DNA of 45,335 nt, from assembly GCA_041649275.1 (NCBI GenBank), contig JBAZNL010000013.1:1-45335 (forward strand). The letters run 5' to 3'. A program made the position numbers and the translations under genes. Shown piece by piece: positions 1 to 6,598 of this stretch (positions within the stretch are counted from its first letter, which is position 1; each line of letters begins with the position of its first letter). Source of the stretch: Candidatus Izemoplasmatales bacterium (GTDB lineage: Bacteria > Bacillota_I > Bacilli_A > Izemoplasmatales > Hujiaoplasmataceae). The notes below the pieces were generated by a model that saw nothing but the letters and a program-made list of their open reading frames with translations, was not told the DNA's origin and made no database searches.

Positions 1-153
1 CTTCTTCTCGGCCTTGGCGATGCCCTTCTCACGGAGCCAGTCGATCGCTTTCGTCATATCTCCATCGACGGCGGTGAGGGCCTTCTTGCAGTCCATCATC
101 CCGGCGCCGGTCTTGTCTCTCAGTTCCTTGACCATGTTGGCAGTGATGTCCAT
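1..153 (-). CDS. tsf: Elongation factor Ts, N-terminal part (cut by window edge)
   Basis: Only the first 51 codons are in the window. The translation begins MDITANMVKELRDKTGAGMM and continues with DCKKAL, the classic N-terminal UBA-like segment of EF-Ts, the nucleotide exchange factor that recycles EF-Tu-GDP in the cytoplasm. The ATG at 153 is preceded by an AGGAGG ribosome binding site at about 161-168. The gene follows rpsB, the usual bacterial order, but a terminator hairpin lies between them at 232-258, so tsf may depend on partial read-through or on its own promoter. I see no convincing promoter in 154-231; that stretch holds an AT-rich patch (TATGATAAACT) and a CCGTCC/GGACGG hairpin. 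Confidence 0.95.
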   Translation of the reverse strand, partial: MDITANMVKELRDKTGAGMMDCKKALTAVDGDMTKAIDWLREKGIAKAEKK

Positions 154-231
154 CGTGATTCCTCCTGGAAATTCTATAGTTAGTTTATCATAAATCCTTC
201 CCGTCCACAATCCGCGGACGGTTTTTCCTTG

Positions 232-258
232 AAAAAGGGGAGCTGTCGCCAGCTCCCC
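232..258 (-). terminator. Rho-independent terminator after rpsB
   Basis: On the minus strand an 8-bp perfect stem GGGGAGCT/AGCTCCCC with a 6-nt loop is followed directly by a T run (positions 236-232). It starts only a few bases after the rpsB stop codon and separates rpsB from tsf. Confidence 0.8.
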
Positions 259-265
259 AACAGGG

Positions 266-1243
266 TTATTTCAGCGCGGCGAGGATGTCGGCCTTGCGCA
301 TTTCCTTGGTGATCGTGACGCCGCGGGTCCGGGCGATCTCGAGGAGTTCCTTGACGGTCTTCGCCGCGAGGTCTTCGGCCGGAGCCGGAGCGGGCGCCGG
401 GGCGGGGGCGGGAGCGGGAGCGGGCGCCGGGGCGGGCTTGGCCGCGACCGGCTTCGCCTCGATCGGCTTCGCTTCGACGGGTTTCGCTTCGACGGGCTTC
501 TGTTCGGCGGGCTTCGCTTCCGGAGCGGCTTCGACGAGGACCGGAGCGACGCCGCCGGCGGCGCCGCCGAGGGCTTCGACGATCGAGTCGGCCATCTTCG
601 TCACGATCAGCTTGACCGAGCGGAGGGCGTCGTCGTTCGCGGGGATGATGTAGTCGACGTCGTCGGGGTCGCAGTTGGTGTCGACGATGCCGAAGACGGG
701 GATGCCGAGCTTGCGGGCTTCGAGGATCGCGTTGGCTTCCTTGCGCGGGTCGATGATGAAGAGCGCCTGCGGGAGGTTCTTCATGTCCTTGATGCCGCCG
801 AGGAACTTCTCGAGACGTTCCATCTCCTTGCGGAGGCCGATGACTTCCTTCTTCGGCAGAACCGCGAAGGTGCCGTCCTTTTCCATCTTGTAGAGGTCCT
901 GCAGACGCTTGATCGACTTCTTGATGGTCTTGAAGTTGGTGAGGGTGCCGCCAAGCCAGCGCTTGTCGACGTAGTACTGGTTGGACCGCTTCGCTTCGTC
1001 GCGAACCGGTTCCTGGGACTGCTTCTTGGTACCGACGAACAGGACCTTGCCGTCGTTCTGGACGATGTCGAACATGGCCTTGTAGGCGATGTCGAGGCAG
1101 TCGCTGGTCTTCTGCAGGTCGATGATGTGGATCCCGTTGCGCGACGTGAAGATGTACTTGGCCATCTTCGGGTTCCAACGCCGCGTCTGGTGTCCGAAAT
1201 GCACGCCTGCTTCGAGCAGGCTCTTCATGGAAATGACGCCCAT
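266..1243 (-). CDS. rpsB: 30S ribosomal protein uS2 with a long C-terminal extension
   Basis: Residues 1-235 are ordinary uS2, including EAGVHFGHQTRRWNPKM, FVGTKKQ, LGGTLTNF and a C-terminal IPANDDALRSVKLI. uS2 sits on the back of the 30S subunit and is needed for bS1 and initiation. The family usually stops near 230-260 residues; this protein has 325. Residues 236-270 are EAKP-type repeats, 270-289 a pure Pro-Ala stretch, and 290-325 a folded-looking tail (TVKELLEIARTRG, then KEMRKADILAAL). The tail resembles the small Rho-N/SAP helical nucleic-acid-binding fold. The ATG at 1243 has an AGGAGG about 12 nt upstream; the next Met (1228) is an alternative start that would trim only five residues. 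A promoter and a roughly 115-nt leader lie upstream. The core identity is certain; the role of the tail is inference. Confidence 0.97.
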   Translation of the reverse strand: MGVISMKSLLEAGVHFGHQTRRWNPKMAKYIFTSRNGIHIIDLQKTSDCLDIAYKAMFDIVQNDGKVLFVGTKKQSQEPVRDEAKRSNQYYVDKRWLGGTLTNFKTIKKSIKRLQDLYKMEKDGTFAVLPKKEVIGLRKEMERLEKFLGGIKDMKNLPQALFIIDPRKEANAILEARKLGIPVFGIVDTNCDPDDVDYIIPANDDALRSVKLIVTKMADSIVEALGGAAGGVAPVLVEAAPEAKPAEQKPVEAKPVEAKPIEAKPVAAKPAPAPAPAPAPAPAPAPAPAEDLAAKTVKELLEIARTRGVTITKEMRKADILAALK

Positions 1244-1358
1244 TGCTTTGTGAATCCTCCTGTTTGTTTGATTTTGCCTCCACCGAGGTCAACGCTATCG
1301 CCGCCGGAATCATCCGGCTCGGGGCGAATCGCTCGTCGGTGTGTGTATTTTTTGCGGC
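1244..1358 (-). promoter_or_regulatory. Long structured 5' leader of rpsB
   Basis: The distance from the predicted transcription start to the rpsB ATG is about 115 nt, long for this compact genome. It contains a perfect 6-bp hairpin GCCGGA-TGAT-TCCGGC (1303-1318) and a second small hairpin CCTC/GAGG (1277-1288) just before the ribosome binding site. Feedback by uS2 on its own leader is known in other bacteria; whether this leader does so is inference. Confidence 0.35.
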
Positions 1359-1364
1359 GTGAAT

Positions 1365-1393
1365 ATTTTAACAAATATCCCCCGAGAAAGCAA
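1365..1393 (-). promoter_or_regulatory. Promoter of rpsB
   Basis: Minus-strand -35 TTGCTT (1393-1388), exactly 17-nt spacer, -10 TAAAAT (1370-1365) with an extended TGn just before it. It sits in an AT-rich patch inside GC-rich surroundings. Confidence 0.8.
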
Positions 1394-1413
1394 GCATTAT
1401 CCGCATGCCGGGG

Positions 1414-1857
1414 TCAATAACCCGTCGATCCGTGGCCGCCCCTGCGGACGTTCGTCACCGGCGCCTCGGCGTCGACGACGAGGAACTTCTGGAACACGCC
1501 CTGGCAGAACCGCTCGCCCTTGGCAAGCGTCACCGGCGCTTCGCTGAAGTTGTACACGTGCAGCTGGATGTGGCCTTCGTTGTCGGCGTTGTCGTAGTAG
1601 TCGGCGTCGATGATGCCGACGGAGTTCGCGAGCATGAGCCCCTTCTTCTTGGAAAGCGAGCTGCGGGCGTAGACCTGCAGGACCTCGTCCGGCAGCATGT
1701 ACGCCTTGATCCCGGTCGGGACGACGGCCGTCCCCTTCGGCGGGATCACGGTGTCCTCGGCGGCGGCGATGTCGTATCCCGCCGACCCGGCGGTCGACCG
1801 TTCCGGCAGCTTCACGTTCTTCTCCGCATAGGCGGACACGATCTTGAAGCCGCGCAT
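1414..1857 (-). CDS. dut: dUTP diphosphatase (dUTPase), trimeric type
   Basis: Hydrolyses dUTP to dUMP and pyrophosphate, keeping uracil out of DNA and feeding thymidylate synthesis. The 147-residue length and all five motifs of the homotrimeric family are present: AGSAGYDIAA (I), ARSS (II), GIIDADY (III, with the catalytic Asp), GERFCQGVFQKF (IV) and RRGGHGSTGY (V). Motif V normally reads GGFGSTG, the Phe stacking on the uracil; here it is His. The ATG at 1857 follows a GGGGGAG ribosome binding site, and an upstream in-phase extension is blocked by a TGA. The gene is monocistronic, with its own strong promoter at 1918-1946. Confidence 0.96.
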   Translation of the reverse strand: MRGFKIVSAYAEKNVKLPERSTAGSAGYDIAAAEDTVIPPKGTAVVPTGIKAYMLPDEVLQVYARSSLSKKKGLMLANSVGIIDADYYDNADNEGHIQLHVYNFSEAPVTLAKGERFCQGVFQKFLVVDAEAPVTNVRRGGHGSTGY

Positions 1858-1917
1858 CAGGCGCCGCTCCCCCGGTTCTTCATGGATGCATGCATGTCGA
1901 TCCCTCCGTTCGCGAGG

Positions 1918-1946
1918 ATTATACCATCGCCGGTCGCGAATGTAAA
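1918..1946 (-). promoter_or_regulatory. Promoter of dut
   Basis: Minus-strand -35 TTTACA (1946-1941), 17-nt spacer, -10 TATAAT (1923-1918), with TGG immediately upstream giving an extended -10. About 55 nt of untranslated leader follow. Confidence 0.85.
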
Positions 1947-1995
1947 CCGGAGCCTTCGCACGAACGGGTTCGAATGCCGGAACGCGCCCGCGGTT

Positions 1996-3117
1996 TCACT
2001 CCCGTCGTCGTCCGATTCCGGACATGACGGCGTCCTTCGTTTGATTCAGGATGTCGGCGCATCGCTTCACCGAAAATTTCATGGTCTCCGCGATCGCCGT
2101 CAGATCGACATCCGTCGGGTTCCCCTTTCCGTTCACGGTCATCTCGTGCTCGACCTTGTCGGGAGTCCTGGTCAGGTCGTATGCCGGCGACAGGCGGTAG
2201 CCTCCACGTTCCTCGTCATAGAGGAAAGAGTGGTTCTTGCCGTGATCGTCCTTGTTTCCGATCAGGACGTTGAAACACATCCTGCGGTAGGCCTCCTCGA
2301 CGTCTGTCCGATCGACGCAGATCTGCTGCGCGACCTGAAACAGGTGGACGTAGTCGAGGTTCGGGATGCGGTGCGACGTTTCCAGAAGCGAGGAGAGCGA
2401 AACCATGTGGATGCGTGATTCTCTCCTCCGGTCGAAACGCTTCGCTCCGAAATAGCCCGGACAGGTCGCGGACGGAAACAGCGCGTGTTCGTTCACGTGG
2501 ATTCCGGCACGTTCCGCCAGTTCGTTCGTCTCGAATTCCGCGAGACCGATGTCGGCGGAATCGATGGACGACGGAAACTTGACGATCCAGTCTTCGCCAT
2601 CGATGCGCAGATGCGCCTTCGGACGCGCGCCGCCGCTCGATCCACCCATGCGGACGAGCCGATCGAGGTCGACGGCGCCGTCCTTTTCCGCGAGGAGCGC
2701 GCGAATGTCCGAGGCCAGACGATCGAGATCGCTCCATTCCGATTCACCGCGGACAGCCCGACTCGGCTCGAAGGACAAGCCGCCGAGTCCGTTTTGACCG
2801 ACGAGCGACAGACGGACGAGCGGCGACAGGCGGTCGAACTCGATCGCCTTCGATCGCAGGTACCGTCGGACGAGCAGTTCCCCCCATCCGTCGGGCAGCG
2901 CATCGTGGAAGACGCCGTACAAACCGTCGAAATGGCGCGATCCGGAGATGAAGACGCGGTCGCCGAGCGGGAGCGAGAACGGCGAGATGCTGAACCCTTC
3001 CGCGACCCATCGTTCGTCGTACTGGAACGCGATCCGACGGTCGGCGAGTTCCGCCAGAATTCCGACGTTTCTGCCGTTGTACCTGACGAACAGCTTCGTG
3101 ATGTCGGCGAGGTTCAT
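1996..3117 (-). CDS. hipA: HipA-family serine/threonine kinase toxin
   Basis: A 373-residue HipA-like kinase, the toxin half of a type II toxin-antitoxin pair. Known HipA enzymes phosphorylate aminoacyl-tRNA synthetases and induce dormancy. The N-terminal 100 residues form the HipA N1-type subdomain (FDGLYGVFHDALPDGWGELL). GGSSGGARPKA is the glycine/P-loop region, WIVKF carries the ATP-binding Lys, NVLIGNKDDHGKNHSF is the catalytic loop with its Asp and Asn, and LSPAYDLT the metal-binding DFG equivalent. All catalytic residues look intact. The ATG overlaps the hipB stop by 4 nt (ATGA), so translation is coupled to the antitoxin. No clear terminator follows. The actual substrate cannot be told from the sequence. 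Confidence 0.92.
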   Translation of the reverse strand: MNLADITKLFVRYNGRNVGILAELADRRIAFQYDERWVAEGFSISPFSLPLGDRVFISGSRHFDGLYGVFHDALPDGWGELLVRRYLRSKAIEFDRLSPLVRLSLVGQNGLGGLSFEPSRAVRGESEWSDLDRLASDIRALLAEKDGAVDLDRLVRMGGSSGGARPKAHLRIDGEDWIVKFPSSIDSADIGLAEFETNELAERAGIHVNEHALFPSATCPGYFGAKRFDRRRESRIHMVSLSSLLETSHRIPNLDYVHLFQVAQQICVDRTDVEEAYRRMCFNVLIGNKDDHGKNHSFLYDEERGGYRLSPAYDLTRTPDKVEHEMTVNGKGNPTDVDLTAIAETMKFSVKRCADILNQTKDAVMSGIGRRRE

Positions 3118-3401
3118 TTCAAGTTCCTCAGTGTCCGAATCACGGGTCGTGCGAACAAGGATTCGAAATCCTCAAGGCAACCGATCGCCGAACCGATCTT
3201 CACAAGCGACGCAAGCGAGATTTCCCCCTGCGACTCGAACCTCCGGATCGAACCGTAGCTGACGCCGGAGCGCGTGCTGAGTTGCTTCTGCGTCAGTCCC
3301 GCTTCCTTCCGCCGCATGACGAAACGGGACGAAAGCCCCCGAGTGACGGCGAGTTCCGTGCGCACCGATACGAATTGATTGATGTCGAAATGGTTTTCCA
3401 T
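3114..3401 (-). CDS. hipB: HipB-like antitoxin, XRE-family DNA-binding protein
   Basis: A 95-residue protein with a helix-turn-helix of the XRE type (residues about 28-75: MRRKEAGLTQKQLSTRSGVS then YGSIRRFES). It is encoded directly before and overlapping hipA. By analogy with hipBA it binds and neutralises the kinase and represses the operon. Two near-identical 16-bp palindromes upstream (3404-3419, 3444-3459) are its likely operators. The predicted transcription start is only about 2-5 nt before the ATG at 3401, so the message should be leaderless or nearly so; no Shine-Dalgarno can be seen. An extra 27 residues precede the HTH, longer than in minimal HipB proteins. Confidence 0.88.
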   Translation of the reverse strand: MENHFDINQFVSVRTELAVTRGLSSRFVMRRKEAGLTQKQLSTRSGVSYGSIRRFESQGEISLASLVKIGSAIGCLEDFESLFARPVIRTLRNLK

Positions 3402-3403
3402 AG

Positions 3404-3459
3404 TGCTTAAATATTAGCATTTTTTTTCATATTTGTCAATAATTGCTAATAAATTAGCA
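3404..3459 (-). promoter_or_regulatory. hipBA promoter with two operator palindromes
   Basis: Minus-strand -35 TTGACA (3439-3434), 17-nt spacer, -10 TAATAT (3416-3411), extended by TGC. Two palindromes flank and overlap it: TGCTTAAATATTAGCA (3404-3419), covering the -10, and TGCTAATAAATTAGCA (3444-3459), abutting the -35. They share 5' TGCT and 3' ATTAGCA and are centred exactly 40 bp apart, about four helical turns, so bound dimers would face the same side of the DNA. This fits cooperative autorepression by the HipB-like protein; the binding itself is inferred. Confidence 0.75.
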
Positions 3460-3506
3460 CTTCTACGCGGATTGAAAGCAATGAAGACCGGGATTGTTCC
3501 GAATCA

Positions 3507-3546
3507 GAAAAAGAACATCGCCGGAAGTCTTGTGCTTCCGGCGATG
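3507..3546 (-). terminator. Rho-independent terminator of rpiB-upp
   Basis: A 12-bp perfect stem (arms 3516-3527 and 3535-3546, CATCGCCGGAAG/CTTCCGGCGATG) with a 7-nt loop. On the minus strand it is followed by TTCTTTTTCTG. Confidence 0.88.
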
Positions 3547-3566
3547 CGAGATGTCGTTTCCGTCTG

Positions 3567-4193
3567 TCAGCGGGTTCCGAAGAGGCGGTCGCCGCAGTCG
3601 CCGAGGCCGGGGACGATGTAGCCCACCTCGTTCAGCCGCAGGTCCTGCTTGACGAGGTAGATGTCCACGTCCGGGTGCGCCTTCTGGAGCGCGGCGATCC
3701 CTTCGGGACAGCCGACGAGGCCGACGAAGCGGATGTCCTTCGCGCCGCGCGCCTTGATGTGGTTGATCGCCACGATCGCGGACCCGCCGGTCGCGAGCAT
3801 CGGATCGACGACGAGCACCGTCGCGGTCGCGATGATGTCCGGAAGCTTCACGTAGTATTCGTGCGGAAGCAGGGTCTTCTCGTCGCGGTAGAGGCCGATG
3901 TGGCCGATCTTCGCGGTCGGGATCACGAGCTGGATGCCGTCGACCATGCCGAGGCCGGCGCGCAGGATCGGCACGATCACGACTTCCTTCGCCAGGACCT
4001 GGCAGATCGTCTTCGTGATCGGCGTCTCGACCTCGACCGGACGGGTCGTGAGGTCGCGGGTGATCTCGTAGGTGACGAGGCTGCCGATCTCGTTCACGTT
4101 CTCGCGGAACGTCTTCGTGTCGGTCGCCTTGTTGCGGATGATCGCCAGCTTGTGCTCGATCAGCGGATGGTTGATGATCGTCAGTCTTCCCAT
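3567..4193 (-). CDS. upp: Uracil phosphoribosyltransferase
   Basis: Converts uracil and PRPP to UMP in pyrimidine salvage. The 208-residue length is typical. The PRPP-binding loop VLVVDPMLATGGSA is clear, as are the N-terminal HPLIEHKL and ILRAGLGMVDG and the C-terminal uracil-contacting GYIVPGLGDCGDR. The ATG at 4193 lies 1 nt after the rpiB stop (TGA-C-ATG), with a GGGGG ribosome binding site inside the end of rpiB, so the two are co-translated. RpiB supplies ribose-5-phosphate, the PRPP precursor, so the pairing is metabolically sensible. A strong terminator follows. Confidence 0.97.
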   Translation of the reverse strand: MGRLTIINHPLIEHKLAIIRNKATDTKTFRENVNEIGSLVTYEITRDLTTRPVEVETPITKTICQVLAKEVVIVPILRAGLGMVDGIQLVIPTAKIGHIGLYRDEKTLLPHEYYVKLPDIIATATVLVVDPMLATGGSAIVAINHIKARGAKDIRFVGLVGCPEGIAALQKAHPDVDIYLVKQDLRLNEVGYIVPGLGDCGDRLFGTR

Positions 4194-4194
4194 G

Positions 4195-4641
4195 TCATTT
4201 GCCCCCTTCGAAGTCGGATATCATCTGGATGCGTTTCCGGTGCCGTTCGCCCGAAGCCGGTACGGCGTCGAGCCAGGCGTCGAGAAACGAAAGGACCTCG
4301 GGGAGGGTGTTCGTGCGGGAGCCGACGCAGAGGACGTTGGCGTCGTTGTGCTCGCGCACGGCGGATGCCGCGAAGGCGGACTGGACCGCGGCGGCGCGGA
4401 TCCCCTTCACCTTGTTGGCGGCGATCGACATGCCCACGCCGGTGCCGCAGATCAGGACGCCGAGGTCGGCTTCCTTCGCCGCGACCGTCTTTGCGACCCG
4501 GAAGGCGTAGAGCGGATAGTCGGTGGATGCGGTCGAGTCGGTGCCGACGTCGACGACGTCGATCCCGCGTTCCCTCAGCCGTTTTGCGACGGGTTCCTTG
4601 TAGGGGAAGCCGGCGTGATCGGAACCGATGGCGATCTTCAT
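4195..4641 (-). CDS. rpiB: Ribose-5-phosphate isomerase B
   Basis: Interconverts ribulose-5-phosphate and ribose-5-phosphate (RpiB/LacAB fold). Diagnostic pieces are the N-terminal MKIAIGSDHAG, the active-site Cys loop LICGTGVGMSIAANK, and EHNDANVLCVGSR. The reading frame extends eight codons further upstream, but the ATG at 4641 gives the canonical N-terminus and has AGAGGTG 5-6 nt before it, so I take it as the start (148 residues). It heads the rpiB-upp operon; its promoter is at 4693-4720. LacA/LacB-type galactose-6-phosphate isomerases are close relatives but are excluded by the single-gene arrangement. Confidence 0.94.
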   Translation of the reverse strand: MKIAIGSDHAGFPYKEPVAKRLRERGIDVVDVGTDSTASTDYPLYAFRVAKTVAAKEADLGVLICGTGVGMSIAANKVKGIRAAAVQSAFAASAVREHNDANVLCVGSRTNTLPEVLSFLDAWLDAVPASGERHRKRIQMISDFEGGK

Positions 4642-4692
4642 GTTCGCACCTCTTTCCGGGCGCACGGACCCGTCCGCGCGACCATCACAACC

Positions 4693-4720
4693 ATTATAGC
4701 AGAAACGAAGCGGAAAACAA
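4693..4720 (-). promoter_or_regulatory. Promoter of rpiB-upp
   Basis: Minus-strand -10 TATAAT (4698-4693), with TTGTTT as the most plausible -35 (4720-4715), 16-nt spacer. It starts only about 15 nt past the tsaC stop codon. Confidence 0.65.
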
Positions 4721-4734
4721 CGGGACGTTTTCGA

Positions 4735-5292
4735 TCAGCCGATCACGACGGCGCCCTGGCGGAGGGTCTTCCGGAGGACGGGATCGTACACCGTCGAGGC
4801 GACGCCCGTCAGGTCGGGCCCCTGCACGAGGTAGTCGGCGACGCCGTCGTAGCGCGCGGCGTCGGCCCAGGAAAGGATCGACGGTTCGCTCGAGAGGTTG
4901 AGCGAGGTCACCGCCATCGGGCCGAAGCGCTCGAGGACGGCGCGGGCGACGGGGGAATCCGGGATCCGGATCCCGACGGTCGACAGGCCGCTCGTGACGT
5001 AGTCGGGGACCAGGGGCGACTTCGCGAGCACGATCGTGAGCGCCCCCGGCCAGTATTTCGCGGCGACGTCCGCCGCGGGGGAAAAGTCGAGCACGAGCGG
5101 CGCGACCTGGGCGGCGTTCGCCGCCAGGATCGCCATCGGCTTGTTCGGTTCGCGGTGCTTGATCCGGTAGATGCGTTCGACCGCCTCGCGGTCGGAAAGC
5201 AGGCAGCCGAGCCCGTACACGGTGTCGGTCTCGAACACCACGGTCTTCCCGCGGAGGTCGGTCTTCAGGAGTTCTTCGAGGGTGAGGATCAT
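4735..5292 (-). CDS. tsaC: L-threonylcarbamoyladenylate synthase (TsaC/Sua5/YrdC family)
   Basis: Makes threonylcarbamoyl-AMP from threonine, bicarbonate and ATP, the first step of the universal t6A37 tRNA modification. Family marks are VFETDTVYGLGCL near the N-terminus, RIYRIKHREPNKPMAIL (ATP-binding basic cluster), YWPGALTIVL, VGIRIPDSP and the SLNLSSEPS loop (usually SANxSG). At 185 residues it is the short TsaC type without the Sua5 C-terminal domain. The ATG at 5292 overlaps the preceding phosphatase stop by 4 nt. It is the last gene of the 11.3-to-4.7-kb operon. A weak GAAAAC/GTTTTC hairpin follows rather than a clear terminator. Confidence 0.93.
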   Translation of the reverse strand: MILTLEELLKTDLRGKTVVFETDTVYGLGCLLSDREAVERIYRIKHREPNKPMAILAANAAQVAPLVLDFSPAADVAAKYWPGALTIVLAKSPLVPDYVTSGLSTVGIRIPDSPVARAVLERFGPMAVTSLNLSSEPSILSWADAARYDGVADYLVQGPDLTGVASTVYDPVLRKTLRQGAVVIG

Positions 5293-5960
5293 GCGGACGC
5301 CCTCCGGTCGATCGCATCGAGGAGTTCCTCGGGACGGGCGATGACGCGGCTTGCGCCGCCGCGGCGGAGTTCTTCTTCGTCGCGGAAGCCCCAGAGCGCG
5401 CCGATCGACTCGAGCCCGGCGTTCTGCGCCGTCTCCATGTCGGTCGCGGTGTCGCCGACGTAGAGGATCGCGTCCTTCGGGACGCCGAGGGCGGCGACGA
5501 TCGCGTTCGCCGAGGTCGGGTCCGGCTTGACCGGAATCCCCGGCTTCTGGCCGACGACGAAGGCGAAGGAGCCTTCCTCGAAGTAGTGCGCGACCACGGC
5601 GCGGGTGTCGGGGTCGGGCTTGTTGGAGAGGACGCAGGCGCGGATGCCCCGGGCCTTGAGCGCGGCGACGGTCTCGACGATCCCGCGGTAGGGACGGGTC
5701 TTCCGCCGGGACCATTCGGCGTAGGTCTTCAGATACATGCGCCGGACGGCCTCGTGGGTCTTGGCGGGGGCGCCGGTGCCGGCAAGGACGCGTTCGACGA
5801 GGATGTCGACGCCGTTTCCGACGAAGCGCTTGTAGGTCGGGACGTCGAATGTTCGGAAACCGAACAGCGAAAGCGTCCGGTTCATCGAGTCGGCGATGTC
5901 GTCGATCGTGTCGAGCAGGGTTCCGTCGAGGTCGAAGACGACGGCTTGGATGGTGGACAT
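5289..5960 (-). CDS. HAD-superfamily phosphatase, phosphoglycolate phosphatase-like
   Basis: A 223-residue HAD hydrolase with all four motifs: VVFDLDGTLLDT (catalytic Asp pair), VLSNKP (motif II), a Lys at GIPVKPDPTSAN (motif III), and LYVGDTATDMETAQNAG (motif IV). The cap is the small helical C1 type (residues about 18-80), as in Gph/PpaX-like enzymes that act on phosphoglycolate or pyrophosphate. The exact substrate cannot be assigned. The ATG at 5960 has GAGAGGAG about 6 nt upstream; the frame is open much further upstream, but that part reads as rnhB in another frame. It lies 11 nt after rnhB and overlaps tsaC by 4 nt. Confidence 0.9.
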   Translation of the reverse strand: MSTIQAVVFDLDGTLLDTIDDIADSMNRTLSLFGFRTFDVPTYKRFVGNGVDILVERVLAGTGAPAKTHEAVRRMYLKTYAEWSRRKTRPYRGIVETVAALKARGIRACVLSNKPDPDTRAVVAHYFEEGSFAFVVGQKPGIPVKPDPTSANAIVAALGVPKDAILYVGDTATDMETAQNAGLESIGALWGFRDEEELRRGGASRVIARPEELLDAIDRRASA

Positions 5961-5971
5961 GGCGTCTCCTC

Positions 5972-6598
5972 TCAGAGGTCGAGCGCCGTCTGGCGGCGCA
6001 GGACGGCGCGGACCGGTTCGTAGGTCCGGCGGTGGATCGGGCAGGGCCCGAGGCGGTCGAGCGCGGCGAGGTGCTCGGGCGTCGGGTATCCCTTGTGGCG
6101 GGCGAAGCCGTAGCCCGGATGGAGCGCGTCCATCCGGACCATGTATTCGTCCCTTGCGACCTTGGCGAGGATCGAGGCGGCCCCGATCGAGTCCGAGAGA
6201 GCGTCGCCGTGGATGATCGCGGTAAAGCCGATCCCGATTCCTGGAAGCGGCATCGCGTCGGAGAGGACGTGGCCGGGATGGGTCGACAGTTTCGCCAGGG
6301 CAAGGGTCATCGCCTTGCGCGAGGCTTCGTAGATGTTGATGGAATCGATCTCGGTTTCCGAGACCATCGCGACGGCCCACGCGAGCGATCGCTGTTTGAT
6401 CTGGACGGCGAGTTCCTCGCGGCGCTTCGCCGAGAGCTTCTTGGAATCGTCGATGCCGTCGATCGGGTCGTCGGGATCGAGGATCACCGCACCCGCGGCG
6501 ACCGGACCGGCGAGCGGTCCGCGACCGGCCTCGTCGACGCCGGCGACCAGCGCGATGCCCCGTGCATGGAGCGCACGCTCATGGTCGTATTTGGTCAT
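5972..6598 (-). CDS. rnhB: Ribonuclease HII
   Basis: Cleaves RNA in RNA-DNA hybrids and removes single ribonucleotides from DNA. At 208 residues it has GVDEAGRGPLAGPV (first two acidic metal ligands), DDSKKLSAKRRE, HGDALSDSIGAASILAKVAR (third ligand plus the Ser-Ile-Ala core) and the C-terminal HKGYPTPEH. Its first 20 nt overlap the end of rbgA, a coupling of rbgA and rnhB often seen in Firmicutes. No RNase HI or HIII gene is in the window. Confidence 0.96.
   Translation of the reverse strand: MTKYDHERALHARGIALVAGVDEAGRGPLAGPVAAGAVILDPDDPIDGIDDSKKLSAKRREELAVQIKQRSLAWAVAMVSETEIDSINIYEASRKAMTLALAKLSTHPGHVLSDAMPLPGIGIGFTAIIHGDALSDSIGAASILAKVARDEYMVRMDALHPGYGFARHKGYPTPEHLAALDRLGPCPIHRRTYEPVRAVLRRQTALDL

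Noticed and set aside
201..226. CCGTCC/GGACGG hairpin followed by TTTTT on the plus strand
   Set aside because: It looks like a plus-strand terminator, but no plus-strand gene lies upstream. It is more likely leader structure of tsf or chance.
379..437. GC-rich microsatellite-like stretch
   Set aside because: It is the coding sequence of the Pro-Ala spacer in uS2, in frame and uninterrupted.
4735..6303. A single 522-codon frame that would fuse an upstream segment to TsaC
   Set aside because: Only the part from 5292 is TsaC; the rest is an out-of-frame shadow of the HAD phosphatase and rnhB genes, which overlap in normal operon fashion.
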